Below, in pieces: positions 1-6,870 of a stretch of 64,000 bases of DNA. The DNA is from Gammaproteobacteria bacterium. Its GTDB lineage: Bacteria; Pseudomonadota; Gammaproteobacteria; Pseudomonadales; Azotimanducaceae. The stretch lies in NCBI GenBank assembly GCA_028821515.1, contig JAPPGA010000004.1, forward strand, positions 1 through 64,000. The letters are read 5' to 3'. Numbering within the stretch: the stretch's first letter is position 1; the number at the start of each line of letters is the position of its first letter. Position numbers and translations under genes: made by a program. The notes beneath the pieces were generated by a model, which saw only the letters and a program-made list of their open reading frames with translations, was not told the DNA's origin and searched no databases.

Positions 1-249
1 GCGACCGGCGGCGTGCCGCTCGCGGTCGCGGCGGCGTGTTGCCCGCTCGGCCTCGAGGGCCTTGCGCAGCGCATCCCGTTCACGGCGGACGGCGCCGGGT
101 TCTTCGCGGCGGTCGGCGTGGTCTGTCAGGAGCTTGACGACGACCTCGCGGCGGGTGCGGTCGTCCGGCTCGCCGTTCAGGTCGGCGCGCACGATCGAGT
201 CGAGGATCTCCACCATGCGGGGCGCGAGGTCCAGCGCGAGACGGGTCAC
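1..249 (-). CDS. Hypothetical protein, 5' part only (runs off the window)
   Basis: An open frame of 83 codons starts with GTG at 249 and continues past the left edge. The GTG overlaps the TGA of the upstream recombinase gene (GTGA), which suggests translational coupling. The visible protein begins MTRLALDLAPRMVEILDSIV and then becomes a highly charged Arg/Glu/Asp-rich stretch (RREVVVKLLTDHADRR, then RRERDALRKALEAERATRRR), likely helical or coiled coil. I do not recognise the family. Its role is probably linked to the recombinase with which it is coupled. Confidence 0.5.
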   Translation of the reverse strand, partial: MTRLALDLAPRMVEILDSIVRADLNGEPDDRTRREVVVKLLTDHADRREEPGAVRRERDALRKALEAERATRRRDRERHAAGR

Positions 250-1154
250 CTGAGGTAGGTCTCGGTTATCTCCGGCCTGAAGTGGCCGAGCTCCTGGCTG
301 ACGGTCTCCAGCGCGTCCGCGCGGACGAGCAGCCGCTGGAGTTCGTGCATGCGCTCCTGGGCGTACGAGTGGCGGACGCCGTGGGCGCCCGTCGACCAGC
401 CGAGGGCCCGCTTCGAGGCGCTGCCGAAACTGACGCTCCACGCCACGCCGCCGGCGACGTCGTAGCGGGAGACGTAGCGGATGCCGCGGTCGACGACCCG
501 GACCGGCTCGCCCCGCCGGCGGGCCTCGAGTCGCTCGGCCAGGTGCTCCGGCAGGCGCACGACGCGGACCAGGCCGCCCTTGCCGACCACCGTGTAGTCC
601 CGTCCCGGCCTGCCCGCGAACTTCTCCGGGCGCGCGGGACGGCGGTCGGGCGGCTGCTCGTCGGGCCGGGCGAGCGTGGGCAGCTCGTGGGCGCGCAGTC
701 CGGCGGCGTGGGCGATCAGCGTGGACAGGCCGTTGCGGGCGTTCTGCGCGGCCGCGACCATGCGGACCTGGTGCGGGGTGTAGGCCCGCCCGCCGCGGCG
801 CTGGGGCCTGTGCGAGCGCACGACGGTCAGGCGCTGGCCTTCGGGCAGGCGTCGGGAGACGTGGACCAGCATGGCCTGCAGCGCCTGGCGGTGCATGTCG
901 AGGGCCTTCTGGCCGAGATCGTCGACGCGCGTGCGGAGGTACTCGACGGCGGTGTCGGCATCGAGGTCGCGGAGTTCGCGGCCTTCGGCGGCGATGCGCC
1001 GCGCGACCTGGAGCAGGCAGTCGCGGTAGTTGGCGACGGTGCGCACCGAGGGCGGTCTGGCGGGGTTCCGGCGCAGTGCGCCGTTCTCGACGAGCCGGGC
1101 CGTCACGCTGGCAGCCTGTCGCTCCGGAGACTGTGTGGATCTGAACCGGGGCAA
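246..1154 (-). CDS. Tyrosine recombinase / integrase-like protein
   Basis: A 302-residue tyrosine recombinase that would cut and rejoin DNA at a specific site. The N-terminal half (about 1-125) looks like a SAM-like core-binding domain. The catalytic half contains the first Arg in HAAGLRAHEL, a Lys in VVGKGGLVRVV, the His-x-x-Arg box in HGVRHSYAQE, and LGHFRPEITETYL at the extreme C-terminus, supplying the second His and the nucleophile Tyr. TTG at 1154 is used as start because the gene begins 12 bp after the small helix-turn-helix gene; a later start is possible. The TGA overlaps the GTG of the next gene. This is a different family from the P4-type integrase at 5.3-6.5 kb, so two recombination modules lie close together. 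Confidence 0.8.
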   Translation of the reverse strand: MPRFRSTQSPERQAASVTARLVENGALRRNPARPPSVRTVANYRDCLLQVARRIAAEGRELRDLDADTAVEYLRTRVDDLGQKALDMHRQALQAMLVHVSRRLPEGQRLTVVRSHRPQRRGGRAYTPHQVRMVAAAQNARNGLSTLIAHAAGLRAHELPTLARPDEQPPDRRPARPEKFAGRPGRDYTVVGKGGLVRVVRLPEHLAERLEARRRGEPVRVVDRGIRYVSRYDVAGGVAWSVSFGSASKRALGWSTGAHGVRHSYAQERMHELQRLLVRADALETVSQELGHFRPEITETYLR

Positions 1155-1166
1155 CGGGATCTCGGA

Positions 1167-1484
1167 TCAGGCGTCGTCGTGGCGGCGCAGCCAGCGCGCG
1201 ACGGTGGAGTGGTGGACGTGGACGCGGCGATCCCGGAGCCAGCGCCGAAGCTCCTCCGGGGTGCAGCCCTCGTCCGCCAGCGCGAGCAGTTCATGGGCGT
1301 AGCGGTCGAGCCGGGAGCGCGTGTGCCGGGCGCGGCGTCGCGTCCGGGTCTCCGCCTTGAGCTGCGCCGCCTCGGCAGGCGCGTCGAATGCGGCGGCGGG
1401 CTTGGCGTTCGTCGGGTCGCCGGCCGTGCGCCGTGCGGCGGCGGCGGGGGCCTGACAGCAAGGAAGACGTCCGTCGAGTGGCAT
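1167..1484 (-). CDS. Small helix-turn-helix protein
   Basis: A 105-residue basic protein. The first 45 residues are Ala/Pro-rich and low complexity. The C-terminal 60 residues are helical and end in ELRRWLRDRRVHVHHSTVARWLRRHDD, which reads as a helix-turn-helix of the kind found in plasmid and transposon accessory proteins. It lies 12 bp upstream of the recombinase gene and probably forms an operon with it. Upstream on the same strand is TTGACA (complement of 1515-1520), with a weak CTTAAT 18 bp further on. A perfect inverted repeat (1530-1548) sits just beyond the -35 and could be its own operator. Function beyond DNA binding is unknown. Confidence 0.6.
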   Translation of the reverse strand: MPLDGRLPCCQAPAAAARRTAGDPTNAKPAAAFDAPAEAAQLKAETRTRRRARHTRSRLDRYAHELLALADEGCTPEELRRWLRDRRVHVHHSTVARWLRRHDDA

Positions 1485-1515
1485 GGTCCGATTAAGCCAC
1501 GCGCCCGAGGGAAGT

Positions 1516-1537
1516 GTCAAAAACTCAATGTTTATCA
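1516..1537 (+). repeat. 22-bp direct repeat, copy 1 (possible attachment site or shared operator)
   Basis: An AT-rich block beginning GTCAAAAACTCAATGTTTAT recurs at 6604-6625 in the same orientation with one mismatch in 22. It stands out against the GC-rich surroundings. Here it overlaps the TTGACA of the helix-turn-helix gene promoter. Confidence 0.6.
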
Positions 1538-1548
1538 AAGAGATAAAC
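1530..1548. promoter_or_regulatory. Perfect 7-bp inverted repeat, probable operator or recombinase core
   Basis: GTTTATC and GATAAAC face each other across five bases. The site lies upstream of the -35 of the leftward helix-turn-helix/recombinase operon and shares its left arm with the 22-bp direct repeat. It could be an operator for the helix-turn-helix protein or a recombinase core site. Confidence 0.45.
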
Positions 1549-1743
1549 GAGTCACATCGGTCGCCCCGCCGGGCAAGAGATGGTACGATCGGCCCGCTTG
1601 ACTGCCGGCTCGTCTGGCGTTGCCGCCCGGAAAAGGGTGGCGTTCGAGCAAGGTGCCGCCCTGTGGGCGGCGTTCCTCCCGCTGGGGATCCGATCCCCGC
1701 GGGAGAGGTGTTCGCTGGCGGGAATCCGCATGGAGGAAAGCCA

Positions 1744-1938
1744 GTGGATACGGAAGAGAAACGGAAGGAGCTGGAGATCGGTAGAATCGAAGCGGAGACC
1801 GCAAAGCTGAAAACGGAGACGGACCGGATGGTTCTGAGCAACAACCTGGACAAGGTGAAGCTCGTTCTGACCGCCGTGGCCGCGACGGCCGCGGTCCTGG
1901 TCGCTTTGGAGTCGATCGGGCTGATAGGAGGTGCATGA
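1744..1938 (+). CDS. Small coiled-coil membrane protein (64 aa)
   Basis: Starts at GTG 1744, chosen for the strong ribosome-binding site GGAGGAAAG at 1732-1740; the reading frame continues upstream but without comparable signals. Residues 1-37 are a charged heptad-like helix (EEKRKELEIGRIEAETAKLK, then TETDRMVLSNNLDKVK). They are followed by a single hydrophobic segment, LVLTAVAATAAVLVALESIG, at about 39-58. It is probably an inner-membrane protein with a cytoplasmic coiled coil. The stop overlaps the start of the next gene (ATGA), so the two are translationally coupled. I do not recognise a family. Confidence 0.6.
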   Translation: MDTEEKRKELEIGRIEAETAKLKTETDRMVLSNNLDKVKLVLTAVAATAAVLVALESIGLIGGA

Positions 1939-2075
1939 TGTTCGAGAGGTACGTCAACGTGACCGAGAACATCCGGGTGCAGCGCGACTGGTGGGTGCTG
2001 TTGAAGTACGGCGTCGGCCTGTCGCTGCTCGGGATCGTGCCCACCGTCATCGTGTTCTGGCTCTGGATCCTCTGA
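1935..2075 (+). CDS. Tiny membrane protein (46 aa)
   Basis: ATG at 1935 (a second in-frame ATG follows directly) overlaps the stop of the preceding gene and is preceded by a full Shine-Dalgarno AGGAGG at 1926-1931. The product has a charged N-terminus (FERYVNVTENIRVQRDWWVL) and one membrane segment near the C-terminus (VGLSLLGIVPTVIVFWLWIL). The pairing with a coiled-coil membrane protein resembles two-component small membrane modules of phages and defence loci, but no known pair is recognised. Confidence 0.55.
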   Translation: MMFERYVNVTENIRVQRDWWVLLKYGVGLSLLGIVPTVIVFWLWIL

Positions 2076-2211
2076 CAGGGTTGCGGCTCCTCCCTTCGGG
2101 GAGGGGCTGCCGCCCTCCTTCCTTCCGCGTGCAGTCGAGCGCATTCCCCGACGGGTCTCATCCGACGCGGCTTCAAGAGTGGGCAGGAACAGGTCGGCTC
2201 GGGCGCGGACG

Positions 2212-2241
2212 GTCCGTTCTGGAGCAGTCCGTTCTGGAGCG
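2212..2241 (+). repeat. Tandem 15-bp repeat abutting a promoter
   Basis: Two adjacent copies of GTCCGTTCTGGAGC followed by A or G (2212-2226 and 2227-2241) end one base before the -35 hexamer of the next promoter. This is a typical position for a tandem activator or repressor site. Confidence 0.5.
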
Positions 2242-2242
2242 G

Positions 2243-2271
2243 TTGACGCGGCCGACGGGCCGGTGCATAGT
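2243..2271 (+). promoter_or_regulatory. Sigma-70-like promoter upstream of the DUF3800 gene
   Basis: TTGACG (2243-2248) and CATAGT (2266-2271) are separated by exactly 17 bp. The predicted transcript starts near 2278 and meets a strong hairpin at 2313-2332 before reaching the DUF3800 gene. Confidence 0.5.
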
Positions 2272-2312
2272 TCCCATCGAGACGCGCGGCGCAAGCCATG
2301 CCCTCATTCCGA

Positions 2313-2335
2313 GGCCCGCACCCAGGTGCGGGCTT
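2313..2335 (+). terminator. Hairpin with short T tract: terminator or attenuator before the DUF3800 gene
   Basis: GCCCGCACC and GGTGCGGGC form a 9-bp GC-rich stem around CA, followed by TTT. It lies 20 bp before the proposed DUF3800 start and about 40 bp after the predicted transcription start. It could terminate the small membrane-protein transcript, attenuate DUF3800, or end a short RNA of about 55 nt. Confidence 0.5.
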
Positions 2336-2352
2336 TCGCGTATCTGGGGGCC

Positions 2353-3099
2353 GTGTTGATCTACATCGCCTACCTCGACGAGTTCGGACACGTCGGCCCC
2401 TACGTCTCCCGCGGCCATCCCCGGCACAACGACAGTCCTGTGTTCGGCTTCGCGGGCTTCCTGATGCCCGCCGAGGAGGTGCGCGCGTTCGGCACCTGGT
2501 TCTACCAGCGCAAGTGCGAGCTGCTGGCGCACGAACTGGCCCGGTCGGGCAAGCATCCGGCGGTCTGGGAGAAGAAGGGTTCGAGCCTCTACCGGGCCGC
2601 CGGTATCGCGCGCTATCCGGCGTTGCGCTCGGCGACGAACCGGCTGCTGAACAGGATCGTCCGGACAGGCGGCCGGGTCTTCTACGTCGGCGCCCGGAAG
2701 GGGGAGCCGGCGCGGCACGACTCGAACGCGCTGTATGCCGAGATGCTACGCGAGGCGGTGGGTCAGATCGACGCGTTCTGCCGCGAGGACTGCGAGCCGG
2801 CGGCGCGCTTCCTGCTCGCCCTCGACGAGCACCCGAGCCGGGATGCCGTTCTGACCGCGGTGGCTGGCGACATGTACGGTCGGGGCGAGACGCGGCGGCG
2901 GCTGATCGAGCCGCCCTTTCACCTCGAGAGCCATCGCTACCAGACGGTGCAGGCGGCGGACTGGATCGCCGCCCTGGTGGGGCGCCTGGGCGCGTTCTGG
3001 ACGGAGCCCGACATCTGGCCCGAGAACGACGTGTTCCGACGCTACTTCGAGGATCGGCTCGCCGCGGTTCAGGTTAGAAGCGGCATCCAGCTGGGATGA
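2353..3099 (+). CDS. DUF3800 family protein (RNase H-like fold)
   Basis: About 248 residues, recognised as DUF3800 by the N-terminal IYIAYLDEFGHVG (family pattern I.IDESG), a central acidic motif LLALDEHPSR, and YQTVQAADWIAALVGRLGA near the C-terminus. In the family these acidic residues are thought to form an RNase H-like nuclease site; activity is unproven. DUF3800 genes are common in mobile and defence islands, which fits the integrase nearby. GTG 2353 (or TTG 2356) is preferred because it places the start at the family's conserved first strand, with GGGGG just upstream. The frame is open further upstream but would read through the hairpin. Confidence 0.75.
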   Translation: MLIYIAYLDEFGHVGPYVSRGHPRHNDSPVFGFAGFLMPAEEVRAFGTWFYQRKCELLAHELARSGKHPAVWEKKGSSLYRAAGIARYPALRSATNRLLNRIVRTGGRVFYVGARKGEPARHDSNALYAEMLREAVGQIDAFCREDCEPAARFLLALDEHPSRDAVLTAVAGDMYGRGETRRRLIEPPFHLESHRYQTVQAADWIAALVGRLGAFWTEPDIWPENDVFRRYFEDRLAAVQVRSGIQLG

Positions 3100-3275
3100 C
3101 GCAGCTCCGGCTAAACGGGCATGTGCGGCAAGGTAGCGGGGGATGAGGCCGCGCTACTGCGGTTGCGCTCAGGCGGTCACGAGGAGGTAGTGGGCGTCGG
3201 TACGATCTTGTTGGAGCGCGCCGGGGCGAACTCGTAGACTTCGCGGGGCATCGTGAGTGGCGATGAGGAGGGAAG

Positions 3276-3669
3276 ATGTCGGCGTCAAAACAGGTCTCCG
3301 GAGCGCGCGCGGTTTTATGCCGTTGCCGCCGAATTGTCTCGTCTAGGTCTGATTGCCTCCGTCACAGCACGCAACGCGAAAGGCGCAGACATTTTGGTAA
3401 CCGATGAAGCTTGCCAACGAGCATTCAGCGTTCAGGTCAAGTCTGATCGGTCGAGGCCGAGTTGGCTCGTAGGAAGAAAGATACCGGTCTCTCGTTCCCA
3501 CATACTCGTGCTCGTTTATTTTCCGAAGAAGGGAGAGCCGGAGTTCTATGTTGTTCCGAGCCGTGTGATTGAACGTGTGCAAAAGGACAAGGACAGGAAG
3601 ATGCCATACGTGCAAAGGGTCGATATAGCGAAGTACCAGGACAGATGGGAAAGAGCATTTCAGCTGTAA
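3276..3669 (+). pseudogene. PD-(D/E)XK nuclease-like gene with an apparent +1 frameshift
   Basis: The main frame encodes FYAVAAELSRLGLIASVTARN then KGADILVTDE and SVQVKS, matching the D-x(n)-QVK core of a PD-(D/E)XK nuclease family; the remainder is a short alpha/beta domain. That frame has only a weak GTG at 3253. A far better start is ATG 3276, preceded by GAGGAGGGAAG. It reads MSASKQVSGARA, the typical N-terminus of this family as I remember it, but lies one base out of frame. Dropping a single G near 3302-3312, in the GCGCGCGCGG run, joins the two. Either a real frameshift has inactivated the gene or the sequence has an indel error. If intact, the gene would encode a nuclease of about 130 residues. 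Confidence 0.55.
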
Positions 3670-3730
3670 ATGCTCCCGTGACCTCACCACGAATGAAACT
3701 GGTAGAGGTATGCAACGAGGACCAGAGACC

Positions 3731-4597
3731 ATGACAACAAAAGTCGTACGAGTCGTCGTGAACGGCTGGACATGGGTTTGCGGGGAGGCGGAAAACACGA
3801 CTCGTGCGAATGGGATGCTGTCTGAGGCCCTCGAGGCGGACGGTTGGCCGGAGGAACGAGCTGATGTGACGATCACGCCAGGCGGGTTTATCAGAGTCCC
3901 GTTCCCGCGCGCGTACGATCACGATGGAGGCGCGCGTGGCTGGGGGTCCGACGAGGATTTCGCGCGGTTGATCCCAGTGGCGTTGCGCGAAGTTGAGCGG
4001 GTGATCGGGACGGGTCGGATCATGGCTCGGCTTAGGAAACGTACACGGCTGCTCACTCTCGGCGTGGACTTGAACAGCACTACGCTCAAAGGCGGCCCGG
4101 AGACGCATGCCGAAATGGTGGCAGTGATTGACACGGAGACCGGTGTGGTCATCCGCTGGACAGGCAAGTCGTATCCCGCGGGTCCAGTCCAAGAGCGGAC
4201 TCTGGTCCACGCACCGTTGGCGTCCCACCTATTCGAGTTCGACGGGACGCCAATGTTGATACTCGGATGTCATGACCTCAACCTGTTCAGTCAACGGGCG
4301 AGGAAGAACCAACTGGCCGGCTCGATTCGTCGGCGGCGATGCAACGCAATGCGAAGGCTAGCCAAGGAACTCGAACCGGTTTCGGTTCTGCAACACCCGC
4401 ACACTACCGACACTCCGAAGGTCTGGTCCACGGCTTGGGCAGGTGTGCGTCAGTCCTTGCCTACGGCGGAGACCTTCGCTTCCGCGATTGCGTATTGCGG
4501 CGGAGACAAGGAAGGGGTGCCGCGGGCGACGCTTGACGCAGTGATGGAACGGACTGCCTGGGGCGACGTCGTTGACGTCGTCGTTGAAGGGTACTGA
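3731..4597 (+). CDS. Hypothetical protein within the putative element
   Basis: About 288 residues from ATG 3731; an in-frame ATG at 3710 is possible but its GAGG lies too close. It is soluble, with no signal peptide or membrane segment. Visible blocks include a strand-rich N-terminus (TTKVVRVVVNGWTWVCGEAE), a central LTLGVDLNSTTLKGG followed by HAEMVAVIDTETGVVIRW, and LASHLFEFDGTPMLILGCHD then LNLFSQRAR. The alternating hydrophobic pattern with D, E and H residues suggests an alpha/beta enzyme, but I cannot assign a family. It lies between two nuclease-like genes and converges with the second, so a defence role is possible by context only. Confidence 0.6.
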   Translation: MTTKVVRVVVNGWTWVCGEAENTTRANGMLSEALEADGWPEERADVTITPGGFIRVPFPRAYDHDGGARGWGSDEDFARLIPVALREVERVIGTGRIMARLRKRTRLLTLGVDLNSTTLKGGPETHAEMVAVIDTETGVVIRWTGKSYPAGPVQERTLVHAPLASHLFEFDGTPMLILGCHDLNLFSQRARKNQLAGSIRRRRCNAMRRLAKELEPVSVLQHPHTTDTPKVWSTAWAGVRQSLPTAETFASAIAYCGGDKEGVPRATLDAVMERTAWGDVVDVVVEGY

Positions 4598-4604
4598 CGG
4601 TTGG

Positions 4605-5261
4605 CTACGGCTCAGTATGTCTCCCTCTGTTCTGCGACGCAGGATGTGTGAAGGCACTACATGGGTGTTGAGGTCTGACATGCCGGAAAGCGATCGCAGC
4701 GAACTTTTCGCGATCCGACGCATGGGCTGGATTCAGAACGCACCATGCCAAGTCACGGGCGTACACGCGGACGGTTGGCAGATGACCATGAATGATCGGT
4801 ACAAGGTCTCGCAAGGTGTCGTACCACGCTCGTTGTTCGTCCCGGTAAGGCGGATCGTTGTCGGATGAGCTGTGGCGTTGGCAAAGTTCCATCCAGCGAG
4901 TCGACGAGAATCCTAACGGAAGGTCATCGGCATACGCGCCAAGCGCAGTGCTGCGTAGCGCCGTGAAGTGCTGGCTCTCGTCGAACTCCAGAACGAAACC
5001 TGGATCCGGCACCCAATAGTCGCAGGGTGCGAGACGCTGGGACCGGACGAATTCCGCGATGCGGTAGCCGCGATGTGCCTCGATCGCAGCGACCACACGC
5101 TCCAACTGGTCATGGACCGGTGTGCCGACGTAGGAGCTAAGCCGGGTGGGCCAAATGAAGCGATGGTTCGGTATGCATTGGCCGTAGATGGCCTCAAGGA
5201 GCTGGCGCACTCGAACTTTACAGTCACGACAGCGCTCGGAGTGGCGCGCGGGCGTAGTCAT
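4605..5261 (-). CDS. PD-(D/E)XK-like protein with an N-terminal CxxC
   Basis: 218 residues. The N-terminus ERCRDCKVRVRQLLEAIYG contains a CxxC. The core PDPGFVLEFDESQHFTALR resembles the D-x(n)-E-x-D-x-x-Q-H box of DUF559/Vsr-type endonucleases. Further blocks are WMELCQRHSS and DEQRAWYDTLRDLVP. I recall homologues scattered in accessory regions of proteobacteria, usually annotated hypothetical; nuclease activity is inferred from the motif. It is convergent with the unknown gene at 3731-4597, with stop codons 8 bp apart. A 98-codon frame on the other strand (4572-4868) overlaps it and is treated as spurious. Confidence 0.6.
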   Translation of the reverse strand: MTTPARHSERCRDCKVRVRQLLEAIYGQCIPNHRFIWPTRLSSYVGTPVHDQLERVVAAIEAHRGYRIAEFVRSQRLAPCDYWVPDPGFVLEFDESQHFTALRSTALGAYADDLPLGFSSTRWMELCQRHSSSDNDPPYRDEQRAWYDTLRDLVPIIHGHLPTVRVYARDLAWCVLNPAHASDREKFAAIAFRHVRPQHPCSAFTHPASQNRGRHTEP

Positions 5262-5345
5262 GGCTCAATTTCGTCCTTGTGCGGGAAATGCCTGACCAGT
5301 GTCGCAGTGACGTTGGAGGTCCGCAAACCGGATCAAAGTGCGCAG

Positions 5346-6545
5346 TCAATCCTGAGCGGAAATGTAGTCGGCCCACTGCTGCATGAGCGCGCGGCGCCGT
5401 TCGAACAGGTCGCTGCGACGATAGGCGGCCTCGACGCGGTCACGGTTGACGTGGGCCAGGGCGAGCTCGCAGACCTCTCGTGGCGTGTCGGTGCACTCGG
5501 CGGCCCAGTCCCGGAAGCTGGAGCGGAACCCGTGCGGGACGGCGTCGATACCCAGTTCGCGGACAAGCGTGGCCAGTGCCCGGTTGCGCTGCACGCAACC
5601 GGTGGGGGACGGGAACACGGTACCGGATCCGTGGGGCAGTTCCTCGCGGGCCTGGTCGAGCACCGCAAGTGCGCGGTCGGAAAGCGGCACGCGGTGTGCG
5701 AGCCCGGCCTTCATGCGCTCGGCGGGAATGGTCCAGACGGCGCTCTCGAGATCGATGTCGTCCCAGACGGCGGAGCGGATCTCGCCCGAGCGGGTGGCGG
5801 TCAGCACCAGCAGCTCGAAGGCGAAGACGGCGCCCGGATACGCGTCCGAACCGCGCACCTTGCGGACCGCGGCCCCTACTTCCGCGTGCGGCAGGGCCTT
5901 GTGGTGCTGGCGGCGCACGGCGTTGTTCGGTAGCGCCGCGGCGAGCGCGTCGCCTGCCGGGTTGTCGGTGCGGTGGCCCTGGGCGACTGCCCACTTCATC
6001 ACGGCGCCGATGCGGGCCCGGACGCGCTTCGCCGTCTCGCGCTTCGCCGTCCAGATCGGCTGCAGGACGGCCATGACGTCCTTGCCGGTGACCACGTCGA
6101 CGGGCATGTCGCCGAGCCTGGGCAGGATGTAGTCGCGCAGCGTGGCGCGCCAACTGTCCTCGGTGCGGCCGCCGGGCTTCCAGTTGCCGGCATGGATGGA
6201 CATGACCTTGTCGGCGGCTTCAGCGAAGGTGGGTGCGCTATGGCCCGAGCGGCGCCGCGGATCGCGACCCTCAGCGATGGCCTGAGCGTTCTCCAGCGCC
6301 TTCTGGCGGGCCAGCGCGAGGGTGACGACCGGATAGCGGCCAAGGCCGAGGCTGGTGGGTTTGCCGCCGATGCGGACACTCTGCGTCCAGCACTTGGCGA
6401 CGCGGCTGCGGCGGCCGGGCCTGACGAGAAGGCTCAGGCCCAGGCCCCCGCGTCCATCGCCGTAGCGCCCGGGGACGTTGACGGTCTTGACGAAGGTTGC
6501 GGACAGCATGGTGGGTCGTTTGATCGGTTTCATGGCGGTTTCCAT
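5346..6545 (-). CDS. P4-type tyrosine integrase (DUF4102 N-terminus)
   Basis: About 399 residues. The N-terminus has the DUF4102 arm-binding domain (KCWTQSVRIGGKPTSLGLGR then YPVVTLALARQKA), followed by a core-binding domain (about 115-215) and the catalytic domain: Arg in VLTATRSGEIRSA, HGFRSSFRDWAAE (His-x-x-Arg), and LALAHVNRDRVEAAYRRSD with the second His and nucleophile Tyr. ATG 6545 is chosen for the purine-rich GGAACGAG just before it; ATG 6533 is an alternative. The 22-bp repeat at 6604 lies about 60 bp upstream, as expected if attachment site and integrase promoter overlap. Islands with this family usually sit in tRNA genes, but none is visible here. Confidence 0.9.
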   Translation of the reverse strand: METAMKPIKRPTMLSATFVKTVNVPGRYGDGRGGLGLSLLVRPGRRSRVAKCWTQSVRIGGKPTSLGLGRYPVVTLALARQKALENAQAIAEGRDPRRRSGHSAPTFAEAADKVMSIHAGNWKPGGRTEDSWRATLRDYILPRLGDMPVDVVTGKDVMAVLQPIWTAKRETAKRVRARIGAVMKWAVAQGHRTDNPAGDALAAALPNNAVRRQHHKALPHAEVGAAVRKVRGSDAYPGAVFAFELLVLTATRSGEIRSAVWDDIDLESAVWTIPAERMKAGLAHRVPLSDRALAVLDQAREELPHGSGTVFPSPTGCVQRNRALATLVRELGIDAVPHGFRSSFRDWAAECTDTPREVCELALAHVNRDRVEAAYRRSDLFERRRALMQQWADYISAQD

Positions 6546-6870
6546 TACTCGTTCCAGTATGTTGAAGAATCGAGATGGAGTGTGCCGGGGTGACACGCCA
6601 AGCGTCAAAAACTTAATGTTTATCAGAATGTTAAAGGACTTCTAGAGCGATCCCGGAATGCCCTGAACCCCTGAAGTTGCGCTAGCGACGGGCGCGACAC
6701 ACTTCCATCAAGATGCTGACGTGTGACTCGGCGTTACTTTCGCCGCATGTCCAGAGTCACTACCGACACGACTGCTCGTTTGATCGTGTGAACGGGTGCG
6801 GCGTTAAGCCGCGATCTGCGAGCTTGAGCGACAACGCCCGCGGACGGACTCGCTACCCGCCAAAGCGCGC
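6546..6870. other. Gene-free junction between the integrase and zur
   Basis: Apart from the 22-bp repeat I see no gene in these 325 bases. There are AT-rich patches around 6604-6640. A fragment ACTTCCATCAAG near 6700 resembles the tail of the partial palindromic repeat at 7467-7512. Confidence 0.5.
6604..6625 (+). repeat. 22-bp direct repeat, copy 2 (possible attachment site)
   Basis: Matches the copy at 1516-1537 in 21 of 22 positions, same orientation. It lies upstream of the leftward integrase and contains the complement of TTGACG, so it may also carry the integrase -35. The inverted-repeat arm present at the first copy is not preserved here. Confidence 0.6.

Larger units (their letters stand above)
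1516..6625. mobile_element. Putative 5.1-kb integrative element with nuclease cargo
   Basis: The boundaries are inferred from the 22-bp direct repeats at 1516 and 6604. The right-hand copy lies about 60 bp upstream of the P4-type integrase start, the usual place for an attachment site in this integrase family. Cargo: two tiny membrane proteins, a DUF3800 protein, a frameshifted PD-(D/E)XK nuclease-like gene, an unknown gene and a second PD-(D/E)XK-like gene. Much of 3250-5300 is visibly less GC-rich than the flanks. No tRNA lies at either end. The alternative is that the repeats are only shared regulatory sites of two leftward genes. Confidence 0.4.

Noticed and set aside
4572-4868. A 98-codon plus-strand frame after the unknown gene
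   Set aside because: Overlaps the better-supported PD-(D/E)XK-like gene on the other strand and shows no family motif.
5440-6153. Arg-rich frame within the integrase gene
   Set aside because: A frame-shifted shadow of the integrase; no start signal.
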